The notes: generated from the letters alone by a model not told the origin. DNA of 64,000 bases from Streptomyces prunicolor NBRC 13075 (GCF_000367365.1 NZ_BARF01000059.1:1-64000); one strand, 5' to 3'; positions 34,453-42,868 are shown, counted from the stretch's first letter. Made by a program: numbers and translations.

Positions 34453-34725
34453 TCACCTTCCGGCGTGCGCGGAGTCGGCGAGGCAGCTGGAGCAGACGCC
34501 GTCGGTCATGGGCACGTCGTGGGTTTCGCAGGTCTGGTCGCTGTCGAGTTCGTCGGCGTGCGCGAGGAGGTCGGCGGCCACCGCTCGTGTCTCGTCCGCG
34601 GTGAGGTGCGCGACGCCTGCGGCCGGGTCCAGGTCGATGGCCACGTAGTTGTCGCCGAAGCGCTCGATGCTGACGGCCAGCGTCCCGTCGGGCGCGCATC
34701 CGCGGCCGAAGGTGTGGAAGGCCAC
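34453..34725 (-). CDS. Small hypothetical protein with zinc-like C-terminus
   Basis: 90 aa from GTG 34725 (AGGAG 9 nt upstream). 'YVAIDLDPAAGVAHLTADET' and 'AADLLAHADELDSDQTC' precede 'CETHDVPMTDGVCSSC', a probable metal site. Found next to similar small Cys-containing genes. Function unknown. Confidence 0.5.
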   Translation of the reverse strand: MAFHTFGRGCAPDGTLAVSIERFGDNYVAIDLDPAAGVAHLTADETRAVAADLLAHADELDSDQTCETHDVPMTDGVCSSCLADSAHAGR

Positions 34726-34727
34726 GG

Positions 34728-35000
34728 CTACCGCTCCTGCGTGATGGTGTACGCCGGCTGCGGCTGATGGCAGGAGTGTGAGCAGCGGCCGACGTAGACG
34801 TCGGCGTAGTCCAGGGCCTCGCCGCCGTCGCGGTAGAGGAGTCCGTCGCGGCACTCTGGGTCGCCGGCCCTGGTGCACTCCGCGCAGGGGCGTGGCGTGG
34901 CGTCGTGGGTGTACGGCGGCCCTTCCGGAGTGGGAGGGGCGAGGATCGCGTGGATCAACTGCCCTGCGCCTTCAGGGAACATTGGCGACACATCGGTCAT
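34728..35000 (-). CDS. Small cysteine-containing hypothetical protein
   Basis: 90 aa from ATG 35000. 'MFPEGAGQLIHAILAPPTPE' then 'RPCAECTRAGDPECRDG' and 'VGRCSHSCHQPQP' supply a zinc-type pattern. No good ribosome site, and 190 bp of non-coding DNA lies upstream, so this may be the first, possibly leaderless, gene of the 35000-32588 operon. Confidence 0.45.
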   Translation of the reverse strand: MTDVSPMFPEGAGQLIHAILAPPTPEGPPYTHDATPRPCAECTRAGDPECRDGLLYRDGGEALDYADVYVGRCSHSCHQPQPAYTITQER

Positions 35001-35187
35001 GCGGCCAGTATGGCGGCCACGTTGAAATCCGAGCTCGGAATTCCTTGAGCGTGGGGCTTTGCAGGGAGCAGATGCCAGCTGGGGGCAGCGGCGCAGCTCG
35101 CGATCGGACATGCTGACACCGGGTCTGAGCCTTGGCCGGTCCGGACCGCGCAGGAGGGGCCGCGGGGTGGTTCCCGCAGCCTGCGGT

Positions 35188-35757
35188 TCAGCTCCCGTTC
35201 GCGATCTTCGCGGCGTCTTTGTCGGCTTTCGCCAAGGCGTTCAGTGCGTCGGAGGCGTCCTTCCGTGTCTTCGCGTTCGGTGCGTCCGGGCTGGTGCCGT
35301 CGTTGGCGAACTGGGTGATTGTCGCGTTCGCGACCCCGTTGTCCGAGCGCCACTGCTCGAGGAGATCTGTCGGCTCGTTGTCGGCGGTGAAGAGAGCGTC
35401 GGCTTTCGAGAATGCGGTCTGCTTCATGTCGAGGCCGACCACGGCCTTCTGGTACCAGGCCGTGAAGTCCGTTGTGCCGACGGTCGTCTGGCCCTTGGAG
35501 AGGAAGGTGCGGAAGTCGGTGTCCTCTTGTGTGAGGATCGCTGCCGCTTTCTTCCGTGCCTGCGCTGTGGGCGGCTTCTTCGCGGCGGTGCCAGTGCTGC
35601 CGGCCTTCGCTGGTGCAGCGGTTTTCGTGGGCTTCGCGGAGTGGCTGGCGGTGGCGCTGGAGGTCTTGGCGGAGTGGGTCTTGGTGCTGCCGCTGTTGCA
35701 TGCGGCCAGGGGGCCGAGCAGGAGGACGGTGGCCGTGATGGTGAGGGTTCGTCGCAT
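35188..35757 (-). CDS. Secreted lipoprotein
   Basis: 189 aa from ATG 35757. Signal peptide 'MRRTLTITATVLLLGPLAAC' ends in a lipobox (LAAC), so Cys20 would be lipid-modified and the protein tethered to the membrane. A Thr/Ser/Lys-rich linker to about residue 65 leads to a helical domain ('ARKKAAAILTQEDTDFRTFL'). It resembles short Streptomyces lipoproteins of unknown role. A phage-borne lipoprotein could act in superinfection exclusion; that is speculation. Confidence 0.65.
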   Translation of the reverse strand: MRRTLTITATVLLLGPLAACNSGSTKTHSAKTSSATASHSAKPTKTAAPAKAGSTGTAAKKPPTAQARKKAAAILTQEDTDFRTFLSKGQTTVGTTDFTAWYQKAVVGLDMKQTAFSKADALFTADNEPTDLLEQWRSDNGVANATITQFANDGTSPDAPNAKTRKDASDALNALAKADKDAAKIANGS

Positions 35758-35888
35758 GCGGGCGATAGTGAACGTCCGTACAGTTCTTCGGGCAGGGAGT
35801 GGCGGAGTTGTGACGGTGTGTTCGGGGGTTCGCACACGCTGAAGCGCCGTCAGGCGGTCGGCGGGGCTTCGACTTCCGTGGACGGACA

Positions 35889-35919
35889 GAGGCCCTCCGC
35901 TACACGCGCGGAGGGCCTC
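35889..35919 (-). terminator. Strong intergenic hairpin
   Basis: GAGGCCCTCCGC (35889-35900) pairs with GCGGAGGGCCTC (35908-35919), 12 bp with a 7-nt loop. It lies 26 bp after the secreted-protein gene stops and ends that transcript. Confidence 0.7.
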
Positions 35920-35944
35920 GTCGGTTCCGGGTGTACCCGGAGTG

Positions 35945-36331
35945 TTAGTTACGCGTCCAGCCTGTCTGTCCTACCCAGACGGTCTGGTTGTTGCGCGTGG
36001 GCACCACGTCGTACCGGGCTACGTACTGGTAGTAGCCGGCCCGGCCGCTCTTGCAGAAGATGTTCGCGATGATTGTGTTCTTCTGCCCGAGTCCGACCCT
36101 GCCGTAGACCAGATCGTCGCCCCAGTCCCAGTTGGTGCTCCAGTAGTCCGTGTACGCCTGGATGCCGGTCACCGTGCCGTTGGTGCAGTTTCCCAGCCAT
36201 TTGGGAAAGGCGATGTAGACCCAGCCGGTGCTGGCCGCCTGCGCCGTTCCTTCCGTGGCAGCGACCCCGCTCATGGCCAGGCCGAGCGCGGACAGGGTCA
36301 CGGCGAGCTTCTTGAACTTCGCCTTAAGCAT
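35945..36331 (-). CDS. Secreted small protein
   Basis: 128 aa from ATG 36331 (GAGGGGG upstream). Positively charged N-terminus, hydrophobic core and a cleavage-like 'GTAQAAS' near residues 28-34 form a Sec signal peptide. The mature domain is about 95 aa, aromatic-rich ('GWVYIAFPKWLG', 'YTDYWSTNWDWGDD', 'GYYQYVARYDVV'), with two cysteines that could form a disulfide. It has its own terminator. It is typical of small exported Streptomyces proteins; function not identified. Confidence 0.65.
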   Translation of the reverse strand: MLKAKFKKLAVTLSALGLAMSGVAATEGTAQAASTGWVYIAFPKWLGNCTNGTVTGIQAYTDYWSTNWDWGDDLVYGRVGLGQKNTIIANIFCKSGRAGYYQYVARYDVVPTRNNQTVWVGQTGWTRN

Positions 36332-36593
36332 GTGCCCCCTCAACTTGCAGATGTGCGGTCTCCCTGCGTCGGCCGAAGAGCTAGGCACGACGCTGGAGTG
36401 CCGATCATGTCCGGTGGATGCTCGGTGTGAACGCGCGAGGGAAGCGCGATGCCTATACGTAACATCAGGTTCTATTACCCGTCCCATCAGCGGTGCGCTG
36501 TCGCGAATCTGTTCGCATGAGGCCCGCTGTCGGCCGCTTTACCAGGCAGCCACGCAGCGAGACGCAGACCTCCCGGGAACACCCGACTGGAAG

Positions 36594-37079
36594 TCACACG
36601 GCGGCGTGGGGGGCGATCAGGGGCAGCCGGTCCCGGGCCGACTGGGCGTAGACGGCGGACTGTTCGATGCCGATGAAGCCACGGTCCTCGAGGAGCGCGG
36701 CGGCATCGGTCGTGCCTGACCCGGCGAATATGTCGAGGACCGTGCCGCCCTGGGGGACGATGCGCACGAGTTGCTGCATGACCTCGACGGGTTTCTGCGT
36801 GATGTGGACGCGAGTGTTGCCGCGGGGCTGGCTGCCGGGGAAGTGGCCGGGCAGGTAGACGGGTTGGTTGCCGGGGACCATGGCGCCGTTGCTGCCCCAG
36901 AGGATGAACTCGCACTCCTGGCGGAGGCGGCCGGGCTGGGGGCGGGCGATGGGCTTGTGCCAGACGGCGACGCCGCGCCAGGTGTAGCCGGCGGCCTGGA
37001 GGGCGTCGGCGGTGGAGCCGATCTGCCGCCAGTCGGAGAAGACGAGGGCCGCTACTACGCCTACATCGCTGCGTGGCAC
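36594..37079 (-). pseudogene. 5'-truncated DNA methyltransferase (N4-C/N6-A type)
   Basis: 161 aa remain. The sequence from 'ALVFSDWRQIGSTADALQAAG' onward matches the C-terminal part of beta-class DNA methyltransferases: 'YTWRGVAVWHKP', 'EFILWGSNG', 'VHITQKPVEVMQQLV', AdoMet loop 'VLDIFAGSGTT' and 'FIGIEQSAVYAQSARDRL'. The N-terminal part that should hold the DPPY/NPPY catalytic motif is missing; the first 12 residues come from unrelated DNA. It is therefore probably inactive. The break falls near 37046, where a plus-strand gene fragment begins. Confidence 0.7.
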
Positions 37080-37190
37080 GGCTGGCGGATCGTCCGATCT
37101 GACGACCGGCTGAACGATGAGGAGCTGGCCGCCAAGTACGACGTCGTCGAGGAGTACGTCCGGCGCCGCGCCGAGTTGCCCACCGCATGA
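37048..37190 (+). pseudogene. 3' fragment of a plus-strand gene
   Basis: A coding-looking stretch, 'YYAYIAAWHGWRIVRSD' then 'EELAAKYDVVEEYVRRRAEL', ending at a TGA at 37188. It has no start codon or ribosome site; upstream its frame runs antisense through the methyltransferase. It therefore looks like the tail of a gene that was cut by a deletion or insertion joining it to the methyltransferase remnant. Family not recognised. Confidence 0.5.
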
Positions 37191-37193
37191 CGA

Positions 37194-37222
37194 CGGCCCC
37201 GTCCTGGCCTGGGACGGGGCCG
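37194..37222. terminator. Bidirectional terminator hairpin
   Basis: CGGCCCCGTCC (37194-37204) pairs with GGACGGGGCCG (37212-37222). It lies between the plus-strand fragment and the convergent gene that ends at 37296. Confidence 0.65.
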
Positions 37223-37295
37223 CGCTACGATCTGTCTACCGCGCCATAGACGCTGGCGTGGGTGCTCCGCAGGGCGCGCTGACCGTAGTTGACCG

Positions 37296-38186
37296 TCAGG
37301 GTTCGTCGACGGCGACCGGGTTGTCGCCGAGCCAGCCGATGCGGGCGTCCACGTTCACCTCGGCCTCGCGCTGGCGCGGCGTGTGGGCCTGCTCTGCGGC
37401 CCGTCCGGTCTTCGTACGGCAGGGCTCGCCGCTGCCGGCCTCGCATCGTTCGCACTCGATCCGCAGGACCTCCTGCGCGATCGCCGCGTCCCGTTCCCGG
37501 GCCCGACGTTGTTGGGCGGTCTTCGATTCCCACGACTTCAACAGCGAGCCAGGGACACCGTCCATGCCTTCCGGGTACGTCAGCGTGGTGCTGGCCCAGG
37601 CACCGGTGCCGGCGAGGTGCAGCAGCTGGTTGGCGGTGGGAATGACGGCCGGACCGCCGAAGTCCTCCCGGTCCGTGTCCAACGCGGACGCGCCCCACTT
37701 GTCGCCGCTCGTGAACCCGGCGGCGAGGGGGATGTCGCCATCGATGATGCGCGCCACCTTGTGCAAGCGCTCGGCGCGCTCCCGGAGCGCGCGTGCTTCG
37801 CGGCGCAGGGCCTCGATGTCGTCGGCGAGTTCGACCGGGGTGTCGGGGGTCTCGGCGGCGCGGGCGAGCTGGTCGATCCATACGGCGGCTGCGGAGCAGT
37901 GGACGGCGAGTTCATCGATCGTGATCCGGGGGCCGGCCATCAGGTGGCTGGTGGAGTCCTCAGCAGCGCCCTGCTGGCCGGGCAACGGGTGTTCGGGGGC
38001 GTCGACGACGGCGGAGAGCTGCTCGCCGCCGTCGCGGGTAAGACGCCGGCGCGGACTGCCGTGGTAGCCGAGCGCGGTGGCAGTCTTCTCCCAGACGAGC
38101 TGGGCGGCGTCGCGGTCGGCGGACAGAACGATGATCTCGGCTTGACCATCGTCCGGCAGAGGGCGGCTGGTGTCGGTGTGGTTCAA
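37296..38186 (-). CDS. Phage protein with C-terminal zinc finger
   Basis: 296 aa. The start is a TTG at 38186 with AGGAG 9 nt upstream. A helical middle ('ALRREARALRERAERLHKVARI') precedes a C-terminal 'RIECERCEAGSGEPCRTKTG' followed by 'AHTPR', the pattern of the DNA-binding phage zinc finger (C-x2-C ... C ... H). It probably binds nucleic acid. The N-terminal 200 residues do not match a family I can name. It ends at the convergent terminator. Confidence 0.6.
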   Translation of the reverse strand: MNHTDTSRPLPDDGQAEIIVLSADRDAAQLVWEKTATALGYHGSPRRRLTRDGGEQLSAVVDAPEHPLPGQQGAAEDSTSHLMAGPRITIDELAVHCSAAAVWIDQLARAAETPDTPVELADDIEALRREARALRERAERLHKVARIIDGDIPLAAGFTSGDKWGASALDTDREDFGGPAVIPTANQLLHLAGTGAWASTTLTYPEGMDGVPGSLLKSWESKTAQQRRARERDAAIAQEVLRIECERCEAGSGEPCRTKTGRAAEQAHTPRQREAEVNVDARIGWLGDNPVAVDEP

Positions 38187-38213
38187 CGTTGGTACTCCTG
38201 GTTGCGGCGGTGG

Positions 38214-38423
38214 TCAGTCGTCCGGGGCGGTGCAGCCGGCGTCCAGCTGCAGATAGGTGCGGCCGCCGTCGTAAGCGCGGGCCGATGTGGTGGTGAAGGC
38301 GGCGCGGAGGACGTCGAGGACGACCTGGGTGGTGGCTTCGTCAGCCATGATCCGGATGTCGGCGATGCCAGGGAGGTGCTGGCGCTCCTCGCGCTCCCGG
38401 CGCGGCCGGGATGTCCTGGGCAT
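38214..38423 (-). CDS. Small hypothetical protein
   Basis: 69 aa from ATG 38423 (AGGGAG upstream; TGATG overlap with the HNH-like gene). 'PGIADIRIMADEATTQVVLD' and 'RTYLQLDAGCTAPDD' are alpha then strand. Not recognised. Confidence 0.5.
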   Translation of the reverse strand: MPRTSRPRREREERQHLPGIADIRIMADEATTQVVLDVLRAAFTTTSARAYDGGRTYLQLDAGCTAPDD

Positions 38424-39028
38424 CAGTGGCTCCCTTCGCGGGTGTTGCGGATGAGGTGGTCGGTGTGGTGGGCGCCTGCGATGCAGCCCGGTTCGTCGCA
38501 GGTGCGCCAGACGCGGCCCTGGGGGTCGCGGCCGTGGTGTTTCCGGAAGGCGACGTGGCGGGCGTTGTGCCTGCGTCCGGCGGCCAGGAGGTCCGCGCTC
38601 CGGCCGCTGCGCGGTCCCGTCCACAGCACGTGTCCGCGTGCCGTGTCCTGGGCGTACAGGGCGAAGGCCTCGTCGACGGTGCGCCGCTGGCCGGCCTGCT
38701 TGTCGTAGGAGGGGACGGGAATCCGGTGGCGTTTCCGCAGGTGGGAGATGCGGTTGGGGCTGAGCCGGAACTTGCTGCGGACCGCCTGGTACGAGGCGCC
38801 GCCTTGGAGTATGGCCACGGCCTGGTCCTCGAGGACGTCGAGTTCCGCCCGGGTGCGTTTGGCCCGCTCGGGCGGTACGGGGATGTGCCGCTCGGTGCGC
38901 ACGCGCCGGATCCGGACGTAGCCGACGTTCAGCTCCTGCGCGACGGCGTCACAGGTCGCGCCGGCCTGGAGCATGGCGGCGATCCGGTCTTCGAGTTCCT
39001 GTTTCCAGTCCACTGGGCCGCCTGTCAC
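38423..39028 (-). CDS. HTH plus HNH-like protein
   Basis: 201 aa, GTG start overlapping the previous stop. Two similar helix-turn-helix-like repeats, 'MLQAGATCDAVAQELNVGYV' and 'ILQGGASYQAVRSKFRLSPN', are followed by 'HVLWTGPRSGRSADLLAAG' and 'VWRTCDEPGCIAGAHHTDHL', resembling an AP2/HNH-type nuclease of the HNH_3 kind. The first His is not in its usual context, so activity is uncertain. It could be a homing-type endonuclease or a DNA-binding regulator. Confidence 0.55.
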   Translation of the reverse strand: MTGGPVDWKQELEDRIAAMLQAGATCDAVAQELNVGYVRIRRVRTERHIPVPPERAKRTRAELDVLEDQAVAILQGGASYQAVRSKFRLSPNRISHLRKRHRIPVPSYDKQAGQRRTVDEAFALYAQDTARGHVLWTGPRSGRSADLLAAGRRHNARHVAFRKHHGRDPQGRVWRTCDEPGCIAGAHHTDHLIRNTREGSH

Positions 39029-39582
39029 TGGGAGCGGAAGGGGTTGGGGAGGTCTCCTGCCGCGATTGAGTGGACGATCGCGGCGACCTCACGGGCGCCG
39101 TCCGGGGTGTCGGGCGCGTGGATGGTGAAGACGCGGGTGCGCGGGTTGTTGACCATCAGTTCCCAGCCGCTGTCCGCGTAGAGGGCGACGGCCAGGCCTG
39201 CCGCGTTGTCCCAGCCCCACCGGGGGCCGCCTTCGAGGGGCTCCACGGCCACGCCCATGCGGACGTGGGAGCCGGTGATGGTGAGCCCGGCCTCGGTGAA
39301 TGCCTGCGTCAACGCGCGGTGGAGCTCGTTGATTTCGTCGAGCTGGCGGTTCGTCGTGGGCCGCCGGTACTTGTCGGCGGTGGCCTCGGCGGCTGCGGTG
39401 ATGAGGCCACCGAGTCGGCCCAGGCGGTCTTCTCGGGGATGCCCGTGCGCGGCGGCGGTCTCGTGGAGGGCGTCGAGGAGGTGTGCGGCCTCGGCGATGA
39501 CGCTCGGCACGTACAGGGCGCGCAGGCCCGCGTACCAGGTGGTGATCTTGTTGGTGGAGTGCTCGGTGGGTGGTGCTTGCAC
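39025..39582 (-). CDS. Hypothetical protein
   Basis: 185 aa, GTG start with AGAGGA upstream. Helical N-terminal half ('VIAEAAHLLDALHETAAAHG', 'LITAAAEATADKYRR'), then strands ('GSHVRMGVAVEPLEGG', 'VFTIHAPDTPDGAREV'). Not recognised. Coupled to the HTH/HNH-like gene. Confidence 0.5.
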   Translation of the reverse strand: MQAPPTEHSTNKITTWYAGLRALYVPSVIAEAAHLLDALHETAAAHGHPREDRLGRLGGLITAAAEATADKYRRPTTNRQLDEINELHRALTQAFTEAGLTITGSHVRMGVAVEPLEGGPRWGWDNAAGLAVALYADSGWELMVNNPRTRVFTIHAPDTPDGAREVAAIVHSIAAGDLPNPFRSQ

Positions 39583-39598
39583 GGTGGTGGTCCTCTGG

Positions 39599-39829
39599 TC
39601 AGGTCGCCTTGATGATCAAGGCGATGACGATGACTGCGATCACCACGACGAGGATCCGGGCCTGTGCCAGGTCGAGCTGGTACGGCACCGGCTTGATGAT
39701 CTCGCCGTAGGGGTGGTCGCCACCGTGCTGCTCATCGCGATGCTGCTGCCCGTGCCGCTCGGCTGCGACTTCGAGTGCGTACGGGCGCGAATCGGCCCGG
39801 CAGACGGGGCAGCTGTACAGGTGCGGCAT
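39599..39829 (-). CDS. Small membrane protein with zinc-type N-terminus
   Basis: 76 aa, ATG start with AGGA upstream. N-terminal 'CPVCRADSRPY' and a His-rich region are followed by one C-terminal transmembrane helix ('ILVVVIAVIVIALIIKA'). Such a layout would place the Cys/His part on one face of the membrane. Just upstream are the GGTAGA repeats. It may belong functionally to the membrane-protein cluster 39923-45268. Confidence 0.55.
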   Translation of the reverse strand: MPHLYSCPVCRADSRPYALEVAAERHGQQHRDEQHGGDHPYGEIIKPVPYQLDLAQARILVVVIAVIVIALIIKAT

Positions 39830-39859
39830 TGCGTCCTGCTCTCAGGGTCGGGTGCAGGT

Positions 39860-39903
39860 GGTAGATAGAGCACGGTAGACGACCGGTAGATATGGGCGGT
39901 AGA
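39860..39903. repeat. Four tandem GGTAGA repeats
   Basis: GGTAGA(T/C) occurs at 39860, 39874, 39885 and 39898, spacing 14, 11 and 13 bp. An inverted copy, TCTACC, lies at 39922 and overlaps the stop codon of the next gene. The short direct repeats beside a spread-like membrane cluster resemble protein-binding iterons. Possible roles are an operator for the 39829 gene or a transfer locus. Confidence 0.5.
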
Positions 39904-39922
39904 TGTCGTTTGACCTGGGCTT

Positions 39923-41089
39923 CTACCCCCTTCCAGGAGAGGCCGGAGCAGGGTTGGGAGGAGGGGTGTGACCGGGGGTGCGGGTGGGGCCTCTGCGGCC
40001 CGCGAGCCAGGCGCCCAGGAGCCGCTCGAACGGGACCCCCTTCCGGGGGCCGGCGGGGGCCTCCTCCGCCCGGCCGGGGGCCACTCCCGCCACCGGCCCG
40101 GGGGCCCCCTCGGGCGATGCCTCGGGGAGGCTCTCCGTGGGAGGCACCGGGAGTACCCCGGGAGCGGGCTCTGGCGCGTGGTTCTGTGAGGCCTCGGCGA
40201 GCAGCTGGGCGACGCTGTTGGTCGCGGCGGTCAGCGGCGCCCCGAGAGCGGCCACGAGTTCGTCGGCGTGGACCCCATGGGTCGGTCCCCGGCCGCTCCC
40301 TCGGATCTGCATCGTCTTGACGGGGATACCGAGACGGGCGCAGTGCTCCCGCAGCGCCTCCACCGTCCACGCCTCGGGGACCGCCCCCTCATCGATGAGC
40401 GTCGCCAAGTGAACGCCCCTACGCCCCTCCGTCACGGCGGCAGAGACCCGGGCGCAGACGAGGTGCAGCAGCCACAGGCCGGCCGCGCGGACCTGCGCCG
40501 TGTCCGGCGCGGCGGACCGCGCTTCCCCGGCCTGCGGCCCTGTTTCCCCACCGGCCGCCGGCTCCGTGCTGGCCGTGCGTCGGCCGTTCTTGTCGTACTG
40601 GGCGGTCAGCCACGCGGCCACGGCCCACCACACGGCCACCCACGGCAGCAGGGCGGCGAGATCCGGAGCCACGGCGTGCCAGCCGCGCTCGATGGGCCGG
40701 TGAGTGAAGCAGTAGACGACCCAGGCGGCGAACGCCACGCCGATCAACTTGTTGGGTGCCAGCAGCGCCGCCGCAGTCCAGCTGTTCTTCTTGCCGCCCT
40801 TGGCCTTCGCGGTGGCCGGCTTCCCCTGCTCCCCGTCTGCCGGCTTCCCTCCTGGAACACCAGCCCCGGCCAGCATGTCTCCTTCCCCGACCGCGCTGCT
40901 CTTCGCCGGCTTGTTCTTCTCCTTGCCCTTCCCGCTGCTCTTGGCCGACGCGCGCCCGGGTAGATGCCGCGCGCCCTGGCACGCCCGCTGCACACCGCCC
41001 ACGAGGCGGCGCGCCAGCAGGCCGCTACCACGCACTTCGTCCCCGACGAGGACCACCAGGGCGCGCCAGACACTGATCGTGATCTTCAT
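39923..41089 (-). CDS. Membrane protein of SpdB-like cluster
   Basis: 388 aa from ATG 41089. An N-terminal amphipathic region is followed by a Lys/Ala-rich linker and two transmembrane segments near 125-180 ('LIGVAFAAWVVYCFTHRPIE', 'LLPWVAVWWAVAAWLTAQ'). A cytoplasmic domain has 'RRGVHLATLIDEGAVPEAW' and 'ALREHCARLGIPVKTM'. The last 120 residues are Pro/Ala-rich. The layout recalls spread and transfer-associated proteins of Streptomyces plasmids. The start is coupled to the preceding stop. Confidence 0.55.
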   Translation of the reverse strand: MKITISVWRALVVLVGDEVRGSGLLARRLVGGVQRACQGARHLPGRASAKSSGKGKEKNKPAKSSAVGEGDMLAGAGVPGGKPADGEQGKPATAKAKGGKKNSWTAAALLAPNKLIGVAFAAWVVYCFTHRPIERGWHAVAPDLAALLPWVAVWWAVAAWLTAQYDKNGRRTASTEPAAGGETGPQAGEARSAAPDTAQVRAAGLWLLHLVCARVSAAVTEGRRGVHLATLIDEGAVPEAWTVEALREHCARLGIPVKTMQIRGSGRGPTHGVHADELVAALGAPLTAATNSVAQLLAEASQNHAPEPAPGVLPVPPTESLPEASPEGAPGPVAGVAPGRAEEAPAGPRKGVPFERLLGAWLAGRRGPTRTPGHTPPPNPAPASPGRG

Positions 41090-41541
41090 CAGTTGCCGGT
41101 CCAGTGAGAGATGGTGATCCGGAACGCGTTGAGGACGACTGCGCAGACACCGCCGGCTTCCACCAGAGAGGCCGAGGCCATGAGCGCGAGGACCGCGGTG
41201 AGTCCCTTGCGGTTCCCCAGAGGGTGGAAGTAGGCGGTGAGTCCCAGGCAGGCGCCGAGGCCGGCCGGTCCGAGTGCTGGGATGCCGGCGCCGTCGAGGG
41301 CCGATGACGGAATCGTGCCGATCCCGGTGATGACATCGGCCCAGCTGTTCCCGGCGGCGAGGAACATCGTGCCGGTGAGGATGCCGAAGACCGCGATGCG
41401 TTCCTTGGTGTTGATCTTGACGTGGTTTCCCACGCCCAGCCACAAGAGCACGCCCATCACGGCAGCGATCCCGGACAGAGTCCAGGAACCGGCCCAGTTG
41501 CCCTTGGCCAGGTCAGCGGTGGGAGAAGCGAGGGTGTACAT
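41089..41541 (-). CDS. Small multi-pass membrane protein
   Basis: 150 aa from ATG 41541. Three or four hydrophobic helices ('SGIAAVMGVLLWLGVG', 'IAVFGILTGTMFLAAG', 'ALGPAGLGACLGLTAYF', 'AVLALMASASLVEAGG') with short loops. Its stop overlaps the ATG of the 388-aa gene. Size and setting are as for Spd proteins, which help spread of plasmids between mycelial compartments. Identity not certain. Confidence 0.55.
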   Translation of the reverse strand: MYTLASPTADLAKGNWAGSWTLSGIAAVMGVLLWLGVGNHVKINTKERIAVFGILTGTMFLAAGNSWADVITGIGTIPSSALDGAGIPALGPAGLGACLGLTAYFHPLGNRKGLTAVLALMASASLVEAGGVCAVVLNAFRITISHWTGN

Positions 41542-41552
41542 CGTGGGGCCTT

Positions 41553-42680
41553 TCAGCGCGGGCCAGGGCCGTACCAGGCGACGGCGACAAGAGCGGATGC
41601 CAGGGGAACGCGGACGAACCAGCGCACGAGCGCCGGTGAGGCCTTGAAACGCCTGTCGATCAGCCAGTACAGGCCCCCGCAGATCGCGGCCGACGTCGAC
41701 AGGAGCGCGATGCCGGAGGCGTCCAGGCCGGCATAGGCGCCGTACTGGTTGAGGATCTGCACCCCGTCCGGCGCCAGCCCGGGCGCCACGTACGCGGCGA
41801 ACACTGAGGCCACGACGCGGCCGATGATCCCGCCGGGCAGATACCGGACGACGCCCTGCACACCGAGGACGCGCCAGGTGCCGTAGCCGCCGGCGCAGGC
41901 GAGGGTCAGGCCGATGGCGTCGGTGGCTTGGTGGTCGGCGGCCGGGAGGAACGCGCCGATCGCGTCGACCAGGCCGATGACGTACCCGAAAGCGCCGGCG
42001 GACGCGGTGAACAGGAGCGGCTTGACGTAGCTCCGGCTCGGGGTCGCCTGCAGTGTGGGTGTTTTGCCGGACGGTGTCTTCTTCCGGCCGCCCGGACGCC
42101 CGGGTTTGCTCGGTGCGGCCGGGCGGCTGCTGGGCACTTCGGCGTCCAGGTCGGGGATGTCGAGTTGCTCGTCGCAGTCCAGGCAGATCGACGCGACGTG
42201 CTCCCCGGTGGGCTGGGCGTGGACGGGCACGGTGCGCGCGTGTGGGCAGTCCGGCGGCTCTGTCTGTTCCGGCTGTGCAGGCCTGTTGAGCCTTTTCCGC
42301 CACCACTCGGGGAGCAGGTCGGCCCCTCGCAGACGCAGAGGATCCACGTCGTCCTCCTCCTGGTCGTCATCGTCGTCCGGTATCTGAGCGGCGGTGGCTG
42401 CCGGTGCCGTAGGAGGTGCGGGCTGTGCGGGAGGCATGGGCGGTGCGGCAGGTGCGGTCGGTGCCCGGAAGCCGGGAGGGCTGCTGAGCATGGTGGGCGC
42501 GGGCGGTGTGGCAGGCGCGGGCGGCATCGGCGGGGCGCTGGGTGCCGGGGGTGTGCTGGGCGCAGGCGGTGGCTTGTTGGGCACCGTGGGTGTACTGGGT
42601 GCCGGCAGCGGCCGGTACCCCAGGAAGTCCATCCACCAGTCGTCCGGATCCGGTGCACCAGGCTGCGCGCTGCCACTCAC
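41553..42680 (-). CDS. Pro-rich protein with C-terminal membrane domain
   Basis: 375 aa from GTG 42680 (GTGA overlap; GTG 42683 is also possible). 'DDWWMDFLGYRPL' then about 80 residues of Pro/Ala/Met repeats, an acidic patch, and a Cys/His site ('CPHARTVPVHAQ', 'SICLDCDEQLD'). Then five hydrophobic helices in the last 170 residues ('YVKPLLFTASAGAFGYVIG', 'GLYWLIDR'). A long flexible N-terminal arm with a metal site on a membrane anchor suggests interaction with other cluster proteins. Confidence 0.55.
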   Translation of the reverse strand: MSGSAQPGAPDPDDWWMDFLGYRPLPAPSTPTVPNKPPPAPSTPPAPSAPPMPPAPATPPAPTMLSSPPGFRAPTAPAAPPMPPAQPAPPTAPAATAAQIPDDDDDQEEDDVDPLRLRGADLLPEWWRKRLNRPAQPEQTEPPDCPHARTVPVHAQPTGEHVASICLDCDEQLDIPDLDAEVPSSRPAAPSKPGRPGGRKKTPSGKTPTLQATPSRSYVKPLLFTASAGAFGYVIGLVDAIGAFLPAADHQATDAIGLTLACAGGYGTWRVLGVQGVVRYLPGGIIGRVVASVFAAYVAPGLAPDGVQILNQYGAYAGLDASGIALLSTSAAICGGLYWLIDRRFKASPALVRWFVRVPLASALVAVAWYGPGPR

Positions 42681-42859
42681 CACGGAACCCCCAAGCCCAG
42701 CCCGTAGGTGACCAGCAGGAGTTCGGCGACTGCGTACCCGGCGCAGTAGAGCAGGTCGCGGAGGTTGTGATTGCCTGCGGCCCGCGCGGCGTGGCCGATG
42801 GCGCAGGCGCCCAGGCCCGCTGCGAGCAGGAAGCCAAAGATTTGGGTGAAGGGCGGCAT
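42677..42859 (-). CDS. Small membrane protein
   Basis: 60 aa, ATG start. Two transmembrane helices ('IFGFLLAAGLGACAIGHAA', 'LLYCAGYAVAELLLVTYGL'). Coupled by GTGA overlap to the 375-aa gene. Confidence 0.55.
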   Translation of the reverse strand: MPPFTQIFGFLLAAGLGACAIGHAARAAGNHNLRDLLYCAGYAVAELLLVTYGLGLGVPW

Positions 42860-42868
42860 GGCGTGTCC

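Noticed and set aside
36594..37079. Intact DNA methyltransferase
   Set aside because: The half with the catalytic motif is missing and the first residues come from unrelated DNA, so it is treated as a remnant.
39860..39903. CRISPR array
   Set aside because: The repeats are only 6-8 bp long with about 5-8 bp between them, so they are iterons and not CRISPR repeats and spacers.
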